DNA of 64,000 nt from Kiloniella laminariae (GTDB lineage Bacteria; Pseudomonadota; Alphaproteobacteria; Kiloniellales; Kiloniellaceae). Below, in pieces: positions 26,859 to 36,383 of this stretch (positions are counted from its first letter, which is position 1; each line of letters opens with the position of its first letter). The notes under the pieces are model-generated. The model saw only the letters and a list, made by a program, of their open reading frames with translations. It had not been told where the DNA came from and did no database searches. Where the stretch lies: contig NZ_JAPWGY010000003.1 in the NCBI RefSeq assembly GCF_027214005.1, positions 434,001 to 498,000 of the forward strand, read 5' to 3'. Made by a program: the position numbers and the translations under genes.

Positions 26859-26930
26859 TATGTAGCCAGCGTTAAAGGGCTAAAGACGAACGATCTGACA
26901 TATAGGATCGGTGTAAGAAATTATGGGGTC

Positions 26931-27794
26931 ATGGGCTTAACAGCTTGTGTGAGCGAAAGAATGCGTTGTTTCAAAGAGACAGTTATCGGTGCTGTTTTGT
27001 CTTTTACACTCCTGATCCTGTGGGGAGACAGGCCAGAGGCGGCAGAGCCAAAAGAGTCTCTGAGTGAACAGGAGTTTATTGCGGGCAACGTGCTCCTGAC
27101 ACTTTACCATGAAGCCGGGCATGCCCTGATTTCGATCTTTGATCTGCCGATTCCTGGGTCTGAGGAGGATGCCGCAGATGCTTTTTCTGTACTGGCCCTG
27201 ACAGAAGAGCTGAAGCAGGGGGAGATGAGCGAAGTTCGCGAAACCAAGCTCGATAACTATCTTTTTGCCACGGCGCTTTACTGGCTGGTTATGAGTGAGG
27301 ATGAAGAAGCTGATCCCGCTGATCAGCCGGGAGAGCATTCTCTGGATTCCCAGCGGTTACTCCAGCATCTTTGTCTGGTTTATGGCTCGGACCCCGAGGT
27401 CTACATCGACCTGCCCAGGGATTTTGCTGTGGAAGACCGGATAACTTCCAGCTGTCAGCAGACCTATGAACAGACCATTGGAGGCTGGGAGAATCTGCTT
27501 GAACCCTATCTGCTGGGTGATCTTCTTGCGGTTGACAAGCTCACGGTGATCGAAGAGGCGCCCGATCCTCAGTATCAGGGCTATCGGGCATGGCTGCATG
27601 TGCACGGCATCCTGGATGAGTTTGAAGGTTTTATCGAAAATTCTTTCAACCTGCCCACCAAGATAACCCTGAGGCTGAAATCCTGTGGTGAAGCGAATGC
27701 TTTCTGGGATCCACAAACGCTGGAAATTATTCTCTGCGACGAGCAGGTTGCCGAATATAGCCATGTCTATGAAGAGCTTCAGTTGGCGAAGTGA
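26931..27794 (+). CDS. DUF4344 putative metallopeptidase
   Basis: 287 residues with an N-terminal signal sequence (helix about 17-31, cut near PEAAEP). NVLLTLYHEAGHALISIFDLPIPGSEEDAADAFSVL contains HEAGH (His60, Glu61, His64), the zincin-type metal motif that defines the family, with conserved Glu/Asp residues right after. Cysteines in the second half may form disulfides. It is predicted to be exported; no substrate is known. ATG 26931 is used; ATG 26961 would shorten the signal region. Confidence 0.8.
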   Translation: MGLTACVSERMRCFKETVIGAVLSFTLLILWGDRPEAAEPKESLSEQEFIAGNVLLTLYHEAGHALISIFDLPIPGSEEDAADAFSVLALTEELKQGEMSEVRETKLDNYLFATALYWLVMSEDEEADPADQPGEHSLDSQRLLQHLCLVYGSDPEVYIDLPRDFAVEDRITSSCQQTYEQTIGGWENLLEPYLLGDLLAVDKLTVIEEAPDPQYQGYRAWLHVHGILDEFEGFIENSFNLPTKITLRLKSCGEANAFWDPQTLEIILCDEQVAEYSHVYEELQLAK

Positions 27795-27959
27795 AAAGCC
27801 TGCAAGTGACCTAATGGCGTGAAATCACTGTGATCATTGCTGCTCTGCCTGAGTATAAAAAAGAAGAAACCCCTCCTTGGCAGAATAATTTGACGGCAAA
27901 GGGAGTGTTTTCTCTCTTCTTTCTCGACTTCATCAGATGGCTTGGGCATTCTGTGCCGC

Positions 27960-30740
27960 ATGACTGATAGCGCACCTTACAAACACCTCTACCTCGTTGA
28001 TGGCTCCGGGTATATTTTCCGGGCTTTCTTTGGCATTCCCCGGATGAATCGTCCTGATGGTACCCCCGTCAACGCGGTTTTCGGCTTCACCAACATGCTG
28101 CTCAAGCTGCGTGATGACATGGAAGCTGATGCCATTGCTGTGATTTTTGATGCCGGGCGCGATTCGTTCCGGACGGAAATCTATGACCAGTACAAGGCCC
28201 AGCGCCCGGACGCGCCGGAAGATCTGGTTCCCCAGTTCGCCCTGATCCGCGAAGCCACCGAAGCCCTGAACCTGCCATCAATAGAAATGCGCGGCTATGA
28301 GGCGGATGACCTGATCGCGACCTATGCCATGCAGGCCAAAGCCGCTGGCATGGAGGTGACGATTGTTTCATCAGACAAGGATCTGATGCAGCTGGTCCAG
28401 CCGGGGATATCCATGCTTGATCCGATGAAGAACAAAACCATCGGACCTGATGAAGTGTTTGAAAAGTTCGGGGTTGGACCTGATCGGGTGGTCGATGTCC
28501 AGGCGCTGGCCGGAGATTCGGTTGATAACGTCCCAGGGGTGCCGGGAATCGGGATCAAGACAGCTGCGCAACTGATCCAGGAATATGGTGATCTGGAAAC
28601 TCTTCTGTCTCGCGCTGGAGAAATCAAACAGAACAAACGCCGTGAGAAGTTGCTGGAAAATGCCGAGCTGGCCCGGATCAGCCGTCGCCTGGTCGAGTTG
28701 AAACAGGACGTTCCGGTGGAAGTATCGCTCAATGAATTTGCGACCCGTGAGTTTATTCCGGATCAGCTGCGTCCGTTTCTGGAGATCAATGGTTTCAAAT
28801 CGCTGATGGCCAGACTGGCATCGCGTCTGGGGGAAGCCCCGATGGAGGTGGTCAATGAGGCCGCAGCCACGGATGCCGCACCGGGATATGAACTGGTGCA
28901 GGACGAAGCTGCTCTGATCCGCTGGATTGCGGAAGCAAAAGAAAAAGGATCGGTTGCGGTTGATACCGAGACAACGTCCCTGAATGCGATGCAGGCCAAT
29001 CTGGTCGGGATCAGTCTTTCAACTGGCGGAAACCGCGCCTGTTATATCCCGCTTGATCACACTGCGGTTTCTGAAGATGGTGACGGAGGGCTGGATCTGA
29101 TGGGGGGATCAGCCGATCGCCCTAAACAGATTGCAAAGGCGCGGGCACTGGAGCTGTTGAAGCCCCTGCTTGAAGATCCGTCGGTGCTCAAGATTGGCCA
29201 GAATATCAAATACGATATGGTCATTCTCTCTCGCAACGGGATCGAGGTTGCCCCGATCGATGACACCATGCTGCTTTCCTATGTTCTGGAGGGCGGGCTG
29301 CATGGACACGGCATGGATGAGCTGGCTGAACTGCACCTTGGGCATTCCACCATCAAGTTCAAAGAAGTTGTCGGGACCGGTAAATCCCAGGTTACTTTTG
29401 ACAAGGTCCCGCTGGACAAGGCGCTGGACTATGCCGCGGAAGATGCCCTGATTACCTATCGGCTGCATGCCGCGCTGAAAACCCGGCTTGTACCGGAAAA
29501 GATGGTGAGCGTTTATGAGACCATCGAGCGGCCACTGGTCGAGGTGCTCTCGCGGATGGAGCAGCGGGGCATTAAAGCGGATCGTCCATTCCTGCACCGT
29601 CTGTCCAATGATTTTGCCCAGCGCCTTGCCGCGCTGGAAAGTGAAATCCATGAAATGGCCGGAGAGCGTTTTACCATCGGATCGCCGAAACAGCTGGGTG
29701 AGTTGCTGTTTGAAAAGATGGGAATTCCTGGAGGAAAGAAGGGCAAAAGCGGATCCTATGCCACGGGAGCTGATATTCTTGAAGGCCTTGCTGCCGAAGG
29801 CCATGCCTTGCCTGCGCGGGTGCTGGACTGGCGTCAGTTGGCCAAACTCAAGAGTACCTATACCGATGCTTTGCAGGAGCAGATCAATCCGGTGACCGGG
29901 CGGGTCCATACCTCCTATGCCCAGGCTGTGGCCTCGACCGGGCGTCTGTCTTCGTCTGATCCAAACTTGCAAAACATTCCGGTGCGTACTGAAGAAGGGC
30001 GCAAGATCAGGGATGCCTTTATTGCAGAAGAGGGTCACAAGTTGCTGTCTGTGGACTATTCACAGGTCGAACTGCGTCTGGTGGCCGAAATCGCTCGGGA
30101 AGACGCTTTGCGTCAGGCCTTTGCCGATGGGCAGGACATTCACGCAATTACAGCGCACCAGGTATTCAACGTGCCGATTGAAGGCATGGACCCCATGGTG
30201 CGACGGCAGGCCAAGGCGATCAACTTTGGCATTATCTATGGGCAGTCGGCTTTTGGCCTTGCTGCCAGCCTTGGCATTTCGCGCAAGGATGCCAAGGACT
30301 ATATCGATGCCTATTTTGCCCGTTTCCCCGGGATCCAGCGCTATATGGATGAAACCAAAGCCTTTGCCCACAAACATGGTTATGTGAAAACCCTGTTTGG
30401 CCGTCATATCCATGTGCCGTCGATCAATGAAAAGAACCCGATGCGCAAGAATTTTGGCGAGCGGGCGGCGATCAACGCCCCGATTCAGGGAACGGCAGCG
30501 GATATTATCAAGCGGGCAATGATCCGGATGGAAGCGGCGCTGGGGCAGACGGACCTGAAAGCCAAAATGCTGTTGCAGGTTCATGATGAACTGATCTTTG
30601 AAGTGCCGGAGGCCGAAGTGGAAGAAACCTCGGCAGTTGTGCGCAGGGTAATGGAAACAGCCTGTGACCCTGTGCTGCAACTCTCGATCCCGCTGACGGC
30701 AGATGCAGGTGTGGGCCGGAGCTGGGGCGAAGCGCACTAA
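27960..30740 (+). CDS. polA: DNA polymerase I
   Basis: 926 residues from ATG 27960 (MTDSAPYKHLYLVDGSGYIFRA), with no clear Shine-Dalgarno sequence. Three domains: 5'-3' flap exonuclease (1-290: YEADDLIATYA, SSDKDLMQL, GDSVDNVPGVPGIGIKTA); 3'-5' proofreading exonuclease (about 320-515) with intact SVAVDTETTSLNAM, LKIGQNIKYDMVIL and YAAEDALITYRLH; and family A polymerase (about 540-926) with LSVDYSQVELRL, RRQAKAINFGIIYG and LLQVHDELIFE. All exonuclease acidic residues are present, so proofreading should be active. It processes Okazaki fragments and fills repair gaps. Confidence 0.98.
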   Translation: MTDSAPYKHLYLVDGSGYIFRAFFGIPRMNRPDGTPVNAVFGFTNMLLKLRDDMEADAIAVIFDAGRDSFRTEIYDQYKAQRPDAPEDLVPQFALIREATEALNLPSIEMRGYEADDLIATYAMQAKAAGMEVTIVSSDKDLMQLVQPGISMLDPMKNKTIGPDEVFEKFGVGPDRVVDVQALAGDSVDNVPGVPGIGIKTAAQLIQEYGDLETLLSRAGEIKQNKRREKLLENAELARISRRLVELKQDVPVEVSLNEFATREFIPDQLRPFLEINGFKSLMARLASRLGEAPMEVVNEAAATDAAPGYELVQDEAALIRWIAEAKEKGSVAVDTETTSLNAMQANLVGISLSTGGNRACYIPLDHTAVSEDGDGGLDLMGGSADRPKQIAKARALELLKPLLEDPSVLKIGQNIKYDMVILSRNGIEVAPIDDTMLLSYVLEGGLHGHGMDELAELHLGHSTIKFKEVVGTGKSQVTFDKVPLDKALDYAAEDALITYRLHAALKTRLVPEKMVSVYETIERPLVEVLSRMEQRGIKADRPFLHRLSNDFAQRLAALESEIHEMAGERFTIGSPKQLGELLFEKMGIPGGKKGKSGSYATGADILEGLAAEGHALPARVLDWRQLAKLKSTYTDALQEQINPVTGRVHTSYAQAVASTGRLSSSDPNLQNIPVRTEEGRKIRDAFIAEEGHKLLSVDYSQVELRLVAEIAREDALRQAFADGQDIHAITAHQVFNVPIEGMDPMVRRQAKAINFGIIYGQSAFGLAASLGISRKDAKDYIDAYFARFPGIQRYMDETKAFAHKHGYVKTLFGRHIHVPSINEKNPMRKNFGERAAINAPIQGTAADIIKRAMIRMEAALGQTDLKAKMLLQVHDELIFEVPEAEVEETSAVVRRVMETACDPVLQLSIPLTADAGVGRSWGEAH

Positions 30741-30765
30741 AACCCCACAATGACCCGTTTAAAGC

Positions 30766-30799
30766 ATTCAGGCCCACCTCAACAGAAGCGGGCCTGAAT
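30766..30799. terminator. Hairpin between convergent polA and HAD genes
   Basis: ATTCAGGCCC (30766-30775) pairs with GGGCCTGAAT (30790-30799). T-runs are weak on both sides, but position between convergent genes fits a shared terminator. Confidence 0.65.
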
Positions 30800-30821
30800 A
30801 TTTCAGGGCGCTTTGTAAAAG

Positions 30822-31592
30822 TTATTCGTCAAAAAGAAGCTGCTCCAGCTCCTGATAGTTTTCTACAATCCAGGTAGGCTTGTGTTGCGCCGCTTCACCT
30901 TCAGCCCGTGTGGCAACACCCGTGAGAATCAGGATGGATTTCATACCTGATTTATGGCCGGCAAGAATATCGGTGAAGAGATTGTCGCCAATGATGGCGC
31001 AATCGCTGGCGGCTTTACCCAAACGGGCAAGCGCGGCATCCATGATCGGGCGCTCCGGCTTGCCAAATACCTCCGGTTCTTTTCCCGTTGCCGCCTGAAC
31101 CGCAGCAACCAGTGGGCCTGCTTCAGGCAGGATACCGTCTTCGACAGTAATCAGGCGATCGGTATTGGTGGCGATAAACCGCGCTCCGCCATCAATCAGG
31201 CGGAGGGCCTTGCTGAGTTTCTCATAATTCATACCCCTGTCATAGCTGACGATAACAGCCTGGGCATTCTCTTCGGTGATCCTAATGCCAGCCTCTTCAA
31301 GAACAGAGGTCAGGCCTTCCTCGCCAAGGCAGTAGGCACGGGTGCCCTTTTCCAGTTGCATGGCAACAGCCTGTGCCGAGGTCAGGACATCATCCGCTGT
31401 ACAGGGAATGCCCATTTCCACGAGCTGACGGGCCACCTGTTCCGGTCGGCGATTGCCCCGGTTGGTGACAAAGAGAAAGGGAATATTCCGTGCTTTCAGA
31501 CTTTGGATGAAGTCACTGGCGCCCGGGATGGCGTCACTCCCGCGATAAACGGTTCCATCGAGGTCAAAAAGCAGCGCGGAAATCTGTTGCAT
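30822..31592 (-). CDS. HAD-IIA family sugar/aryl phosphatase (NagD-like)
   Basis: 256 residues. HAD motif I is LLFDLDGTVYRG with Asp10 and Asp12, motif II FLFVTNRGNRR, motif III Lys in EVFGKPERPIMD, and motif IV AIIGDNLFTDILAGHKSGM. A C2a cap lies between motifs II and III. This matches the HAD-IIA group of NagD-like and 4-nitrophenylphosphatase-like enzymes; the alphaproteobacterial subgroup has no defined substrate. It starts 20 bp after a phosphodiesterase gene on the same strand, so the two are probably cotranscribed. Confidence 0.87.
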   Translation of the reverse strand: MQQISALLFDLDGTVYRGSDAIPGASDFIQSLKARNIPFLFVTNRGNRRPEQVARQLVEMGIPCTADDVLTSAQAVAMQLEKGTRAYCLGEEGLTSVLEEAGIRITEENAQAVIVSYDRGMNYEKLSKALRLIDGGARFIATNTDRLITVEDGILPEAGPLVAAVQAATGKEPEVFGKPERPIMDAALARLGKAASDCAIIGDNLFTDILAGHKSGMKSILILTGVATRAEGEAAQHKPTWIVENYQELEQLLFDE

Positions 31593-31612
31593 GGTCTTCC
31601 TTGTGAACGAGA

Positions 31613-32449
31613 TTATTGTTTGCTGATAAAACCAGCATCATGTGTGGGATAGGCAAAGGCGCCACTGTTATATTCCAGATTGACCGTATGGGAAATGAAG
31701 TTATCCCTGTCGTTCCAGAGATGAAGTTCATACTTTGGCGCTTCGAGAATAAACCCCTGGGCCCCGTCCGGGCCGAGGCCGAGCGCCTGGGTAAAGGCGC
31801 AGGCCGGAGCAATGGATGTGAGAACCCCGGCAAAGACGGTCTGGATCGAGCGGTGGACATGCCCGCAGATGATCCGTACCACCTGTTTGTGCCGTGATAA
31901 AACATCGGCGAAGGCTTCGGTTCCGGCAAGATTATAGTAGTCCATTTCGTCGATACCGGTCAGGAAAGGGGGGTGATGCATGAAAATCAGGGTTGGTTTG
32001 TCAGGCTGTTCGCTGAGGGCCTCTTCCAGCCAGGCCAGTTTTTCTGCCGAGAGATCACCCTTGTCATTATCAGGACGGTGAGTGTCGAGGCCGATCAACC
32101 GGACGGGGAAATCCTCGTCAATGGCGTACTGGATGAAATCTTGTCCGGGTCGTGCTGACATGCCGGGATGGTCGGGAAAAGCTGCGCGCAGCATTGTTCT
32201 GTCGTCGTGATTGCCGGGAATCAGATAATAGGGGATACCGATCCCTGCGATCATCTTGCGGAATTTTTCATAAGCCACGGGCTGCTTGTTATCAGCGATA
32301 TCACCCGTGAAAAGCAGCACATCCGGTTGTGGCTTGAGCTGTTTTATAGCGGCAAGGACCTGTGCGAACTGCTGTTCGGTGTTGGCTTTCCCCTGGGCAA
32401 AAACTCCGTTCGGGGTGAGATGTATATCTGTGATCTGGGCGATAAGCAT
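31613..32449 (-). CDS. Metallophosphoesterase, CpdA/GpdQ type
   Basis: 278 residues from ATG 32449 (MLIAQITDIHLTP), with GAAGG 7 nt upstream. The five calcineurin-like blocks are complete: TDIHL, FTGDIADN, IPGNHDDRT, FMHHPPF and ICGHVHRS. This class III phosphodiesterase family includes cAMP phosphodiesterase CpdA and glycerophosphodiesterase GpdQ. The sequence does not choose between them. A cyclase gene 14 kb away makes cAMP a possible substrate, but that is inference. Confidence 0.85.
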   Translation of the reverse strand: MLIAQITDIHLTPNGVFAQGKANTEQQFAQVLAAIKQLKPQPDVLLFTGDIADNKQPVAYEKFRKMIAGIGIPYYLIPGNHDDRTMLRAAFPDHPGMSARPGQDFIQYAIDEDFPVRLIGLDTHRPDNDKGDLSAEKLAWLEEALSEQPDKPTLIFMHHPPFLTGIDEMDYYNLAGTEAFADVLSRHKQVVRIICGHVHRSIQTVFAGVLTSIAPACAFTQALGLGPDGAQGFILEAPKYELHLWNDRDNFISHTVNLEYNSGAFAYPTHDAGFISKQ

Positions 32450-32631
32450 GGTCAGCCTTCGAATTTGTTTCACCGCGCATGGCAGGTGCCGTTGGTACTC
32501 TAAGCGACTCTAGCAGTTTCATGTGACAGACAGCTATCTTCCTGCGGCATGGGATGAGGAAAATCGTCGTTCCGGGACAAATATATTTTATTATCTTTTT
32601 GGTTATGTCTGTGTTGCGGAACCCCGGAAAG

Positions 32632-32659
32632 AAAAAAGCCCGGCTGAAACCGGGCTTTT
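32632..32659 (-). terminator. Terminator of the DoxX gene
   Basis: AAAAGCCCGG (32634-32643) pairs with CCGGGCTTTT (32650-32659). On the minus strand the stem leads into TTTTTTC. Confidence 0.88.
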
Positions 32660-32692
32660 GCAAAGGAGACTGTGATTAATTTTGGAGATCGA

Positions 32693-33133
32693 TCACATCA
32701 TTTCTTTACTGAATTTAGGGTCTGACAGTAGAGACTTCAATAGGGGGAAATACTCATCCCGGCGCAGGAAGATGATGATCAGACCAGAGAACCAGACGCC
32801 AACAGCCTGGGTGAAAAGCTTTCCACCATCGTTATAAGGGTCGATACCCAGCGGTGTGAAAACGTGGAAGAAAATCGCGCCTGTCATCAGAGCAAGAGAC
32901 AGCAGTCCTCCTAATGACTGCAGACGGGGGATAAATAGTAAAATACAGGCGAGCAGTTCTGCACCACCGGTCAAATAACGCCCGTGAGGTTCAAACCAGG
33001 CAAGCCCGCTCCAGTCTTCCAGAACCTGAAACAGGTGACTGCCCGAAGCGAACTTGAAAGGCAGGTAACGCAAAAAAACATAGGCAATGAAAACTGCCAA
33101 CAGATAAGGCAGGATCTTTTTGATGGTAGACAT
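32693..33133 (-). CDS. DoxX-family membrane protein
   Basis: 146 residues from ATG 33133 (MSTIKKILPYLLAVFIAYV), with GGGGA 7 nt upstream; a longer frame to 33286 adds a non-conserved extension. Four predicted membrane helices. FKFASGSHLFQVLEDWSG, YLTGGAELLACILLFIP and GAIFFHVFTPLGI are typical of DoxX/SURF4-like proteins. The family lacks a settled function; some members support thiol or quinone redox balance. It is downstream of a HugZ-like gene. Confidence 0.85.
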   Translation of the reverse strand: MSTIKKILPYLLAVFIAYVFLRYLPFKFASGSHLFQVLEDWSGLAWFEPHGRYLTGGAELLACILLFIPRLQSLGGLLSLALMTGAIFFHVFTPLGIDPYNDGGKLFTQAVGVWFSGLIIIFLRRDEYFPLLKSLLSDPKFSKEMM

Positions 33134-33344
33134 GATATTCCCCGTGCTGTGTGTTCCTGAGAAGGATATGTCTTCTATTCTGATCAAGAGCCAGTAACGT
33201 TTTTGACAGCAGAAAGTTACCGGATCGGTATGGGCAAGCCGGGTCATGCCCTGCTCTGCCGTCCAATATAAGCAATTTCGGGGCAAAAAAAGTTAATATC
33301 AATAACCTTATGTAACTCCGGGGAACGGGATAAGGATGATCGTT

Positions 33345-34133
33345 TCAGGACCTTGCTGCTTTGGCCTGAATGACCAGAGCCTGTCTTGCCTCATTCGCAT
33401 TCCGGACTGGAGCAGGAAACTGGCACCGTGCATGGCTCCGGCCATCGTGCAGGTCCCAGCCTTCAGGATCAATACCGGTCATTTTCCACTTGGCAGTATG
33501 TAAACCGAGCGTTTGTGTTGCAATGGCGAGAAGTGCATCGGTGTGATCTGTGTTCATATGCTCGACGATTGAAGTCTCTGCTTTTGACAGTTCACCTGCT
33601 TCCCCACAATCAAGTTTTAGAATGTCCGGTGTTACCCAGACAGCTTTGGCAAAACCACCGATCAGGTGTGCGGCTTCAATTTCATAGTGGTAGAGGCTGA
33701 AGTCATTGAAACCAGCATAAAGTGCTGATCCTGGATGGCGGGATAAAAACCGCTGCAGCATGCGCGGATCGTTTACTTTTCTCAGGGTCCCAACCAGTGT
33801 CACCCGCCCACCCGCCAGCGGATCCCGATAGCCGGCGGTTCCGTCAAACAGCATACCGGCCCTGGGGTTCGCAATTAAATTCTGGCTGTGATCAGCCAGA
33901 TCTGAGAGCAACATATAGGGCGTGGCATCATGGTCAAGCGCGACCAGGGAAAGGGAGGCGTAGGGAAAATTTCCGGCGACCCTCTCGACCCGTCCTCCAG
34001 GACTGTCTGCCGCTTTCAGGCCGGGTTGCAATTCGGTTGCGAGATAGGCCTTGCTTGCCCAGCGCATGAGATGCCGGGCTTTTTCCGCTTCGTTCATCTC
34101 TGGAATATGTCGCAGTTTTTTGTCGTTATTCAT
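33345..34133 (-). CDS. HugZ-like haem-binding pyridoxamine-phosphate-oxidase-fold protein
   Basis: 262 residues. The split-barrel domain (about 15-165) contains LATELQPG, FPYASLSLVALDHDATPYMLLSDLADHSQNL and RVTLVGTLRKV. A C-terminal DUF2470 domain (about 185-255) starts ETSIVEHMNTDHTDALLAIATQTLG. This two-domain form matches HugZ/HutZ proteins involved in haem use or degradation. With irr elsewhere in the window an iron link is possible but not shown. Confidence 0.84.
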   Translation of the reverse strand: MNNDKKLRHIPEMNEAEKARHLMRWASKAYLATELQPGLKAADSPGGRVERVAGNFPYASLSLVALDHDATPYMLLSDLADHSQNLIANPRAGMLFDGTAGYRDPLAGGRVTLVGTLRKVNDPRMLQRFLSRHPGSALYAGFNDFSLYHYEIEAAHLIGGFAKAVWVTPDILKLDCGEAGELSKAETSIVEHMNTDHTDALLAIATQTLGLHTAKWKMTGIDPEGWDLHDGRSHARCQFPAPVRNANEARQALVIQAKAARS

Positions 34134-34426
34134 CAGCTGTTCTTTAATTTTATATCAGGAAACCAGGATGTTTTCCTCAGAGGCTTCTCTTAATTTCCAG
34201 TGTTGTAAAGAGGCCAGCTGTCGCAGGTGGCTGGAATTTTACGCGAAAAGGTAGAAAACAGGAATAACTACGTAGATATACCTATTGGTTTTGTAACAAA
34301 AATAACGAAAATTCAACAACCTATTATTGATGTTTTATTATTTATTGCGTACCGTATTTATGGTTAATTTTTGTTAACTATACTCTGTGGTATGCAAAAG
34401 CGAATATATAAAAAAACGGGGGGGTA
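34134..34426. other. AT-rich leader region upstream of the cold-shock gene
   Basis: About 290 bp without an ORF. The last 170 bp are very AT-rich, with TTTTGT-A-ACAAAA (34289-34301) and, directly before the csp start, a seven-G run acting as ribosome binding site. Cold-shock genes often have long structured leaders; no specific cold box was identified. Confidence 0.4.
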
Positions 34427-34654
34427 ATGCAAAAGGGTGTAGTGCGCTGGTTTAACAGCCAGAAGGGGTACGGGTTTATTACCCCAGACACAGGAGGAGA
34501 GGACGCTTTTGTTCACTTTTCCGCGATTCAAAAATCCGGCTTACCGGGACTGGTTGAAGGACAACTGGTCGAATATGAGCTGGTGGAAAGCAGGAAAGGC
34601 CGTTATAGCGCCGATAATCTGAAGCTGGCGGAGGGAAGACTGCTGGAGCGGTGA
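34427..34654 (+). CDS. Cold-shock protein, CspA family
   Basis: Single-stranded nucleic acid binding protein of 75 residues, one cold-shock domain. RNP1 is KGYGFITP and RNP2 DAFVHFSAI, both with the RNA-stacking aromatics. The start MQKGVVRWFNSQKGYGF is typical. It acts as an RNA chaperone or antiterminator. A poly-G Shine-Dalgarno sequence precedes the ATG. It is monocistronic and convergent with the ferredoxin reductase gene across a shared terminator. Confidence 0.95.
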   Translation: MQKGVVRWFNSQKGYGFITPDTGGEDAFVHFSAIQKSGLPGLVEGQLVEYELVESRKGRYSADNLKLAEGRLLER

Positions 34655-34764
34655 ATGATCGAATGCAAACGAATAGCCTGTCTGCGGGATGATCTCGGGA
34701 GAGTGTCATGTTTTGGCGGTGTTTCTTCCGTCATCAACTCCTGAATTTATGAACAGGGTGAAGA

Positions 34765-34797
34765 TAAAAACGGCTGTGTTATAACGCAGCGATTTTT
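34765..34797. terminator. Bidirectional terminator between csp and fpr-type gene
   Basis: Hairpin GCTGTG-TTATAA-CGCAGC (34773-34790) is flanked by AAAAA on the left and ATTTTT on the right, so it has U-runs in both directions. It is nested in a larger inverted repeat, AACAGGGTGA (34752-34761) with TCACCCTGTT (34802-34811). Confidence 0.82.
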
Positions 34798-34893
34798 GAC
34801 ATCACCCTGTTGCCATCTGATTTTTTATCCAGGGATTTGCTGCAACCGTCCTCCTGATAAGAAGGCAGAGCCTCGCAGAGGTGCAGCAATAGG

Positions 34894-35916
34894 TCAGGAT
34901 TCTCCAGGCACACCCTTGGAGGTGGAGTATTGGAAATGGAGTTCCTGTTCCGGGAAGACCAGACTATGGATGGCATGTGCCGCCATGGCAGCTTCGGAAA
35001 AACCACAGAGAATAAGCTTGAGCTTGTTCTTGTAGGTTGCGATATCACCAATGGCGAAGATCCCCTGTTGCCGGGTTTCGCAGGTGGTTGGATCAACCAG
35101 AATATGCCCACGCTCCAGCGTAAACCCCCAATCGGCAATCGGTCCAAGGTCAGTTGCCAGGCCATAAAAGGGGAGAAGGACATCGGTTTCCAGCGTCCGC
35201 TCGTTGCCTTCCAGATCCTTGACAATAACGGCATCGAGTTGACCGTTTTCCCCCGTGAGGCCATGGAGTTGATAGGGAACAATCATCTCGATCTCGCCGC
35301 TGTCTGCAAGCGCCCGCATGCGGGCAACTGATTCGGGGGCGGCCCGGAACTTGTCCCGACGGTGAACAACATAAACTTTTTTGGCAACCTGCGGCAGGGA
35401 CATGGCCCAGTCGACAGCACTGTCTCCGCCTCCGGCGATGACAACCGATTTATCCCTGAAATCCTCACGGCGTTTGACCAGATAGAAAACCGATTTGCCT
35501 TCATAGCTCTCAAGATTGGCCAAAGGGGGGCGGTTGGGACCAAAAGCCCCGGCACCAGCAGCCAGGATAACGGCTTTGCTTGTGATGCTGTGGCCTTTGC
35601 TGGTGGTGACTTTCCAGCCCAGGTCAGCCGTGCGCTCCAGCGCTGTGACCTGCTGGTCAAGATGATAAACCGGGTCAAAGGGGGCGGCCTGCTGTTCGAG
35701 CTGTTCAATCAGTTCTGCCGCAGCGACGGAAGGAAAGCCGGGGATGTCGTAGATCGGCTTTTCCGGATAGAGCGCGGTGCATTGTCCTCCGGTCGCCTCC
35801 AGGGCATCGACAACATGGGTTCTCATGCCCAGCATACCACATTGGAAGACCGCAAAAAGACCGGTTGGTCCTGCACCGATGATGGTTACATCAGTCTGAT
35901 GGTTCTTTTCACTCAC
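34894..35916 (-). CDS. Ferredoxin--NADP+ reductase, thioredoxin-reductase-like type
   Basis: 340 residues. The FAD motif is VTIIGAGPTGLFAVFQCGM at the N-terminus. The NADP-binding domain (about 150-260) has SVVIAGGGDSAVDWAMSLP and VVHRRDKFRAAPESV. The C-terminal FAD motif is GIFAIGDIATY. The redox CxxC of thioredoxin reductase is missing, as expected for the ferredoxin/flavodoxin reductase type first described in Bacillus (YumC) and green sulfur bacteria. It moves electrons between NADPH and ferredoxin. Confidence 0.92.
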   Translation of the reverse strand: MSEKNHQTDVTIIGAGPTGLFAVFQCGMLGMRTHVVDALEATGGQCTALYPEKPIYDIPGFPSVAAAELIEQLEQQAAPFDPVYHLDQQVTALERTADLGWKVTTSKGHSITSKAVILAAGAGAFGPNRPPLANLESYEGKSVFYLVKRREDFRDKSVVIAGGGDSAVDWAMSLPQVAKKVYVVHRRDKFRAAPESVARMRALADSGEIEMIVPYQLHGLTGENGQLDAVIVKDLEGNERTLETDVLLPFYGLATDLGPIADWGFTLERGHILVDPTTCETRQQGIFAIGDIATYKNKLKLILCGFSEAAMAAHAIHSLVFPEQELHFQYSTSKGVPGES

Positions 35917-36383
35917 GCAGTCTTTCCTTTTATTTTCCTTGTCCCTTGGGCAGAAGGCCAGCCGCTTTCAGATGAACTGGGTCTGGAATAGGGTCGAAAT
36001 CCGGATCAATTTCGATTCTGCCCCAAGAGTCTATGCAGGAGCATTGTAATTAAGGACCTGGGTGTTTCAATAGCCGAAAAGCGGCAGAATTGTGCTTTTT
36101 GTCTTCAATGCCAGGCTTTTATCGGAAATAGTTTGTATTCTTTCCACCCGAAGAAGGGAGAACTGCGGGTGTTTTCTGGGGAGCAGTCTGTGTCAGAGGC
36201 GGTGGGTGCAGGGGATGGTTTGCCCCAAATCTGGCCCTGTCATGGACAATTCCCGGACAAAATACTGCCACAGTCACTCTCCACATTGCTTAATACGACA
36301 AGATACTTACTATTTGATTCGCTTGAGCGATATGACCGGGCGCCCCTGAGGGGATGCAGCCCCGCAACAAAATGAGGAATGGC
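35917..36383. other. Divergent region between ferredoxin reductase and chvI
   Basis: 467 bp with no supported ORF. It contains TCGAAAT (35994-36000) and ATTTCGA (36009-36015), a 7-bp inverted repeat with an 8-bp spacer about 80 bp upstream of the reductase gene, a possible operator. pckA, which often sits beside chvI in related bacteria, is not here. Confidence 0.45.

Noticed and set aside
29109-30038. 309-codon open frame antisense to polA
   Set aside because: The polA frame carries all polymerase motifs; the antisense frame carries none.
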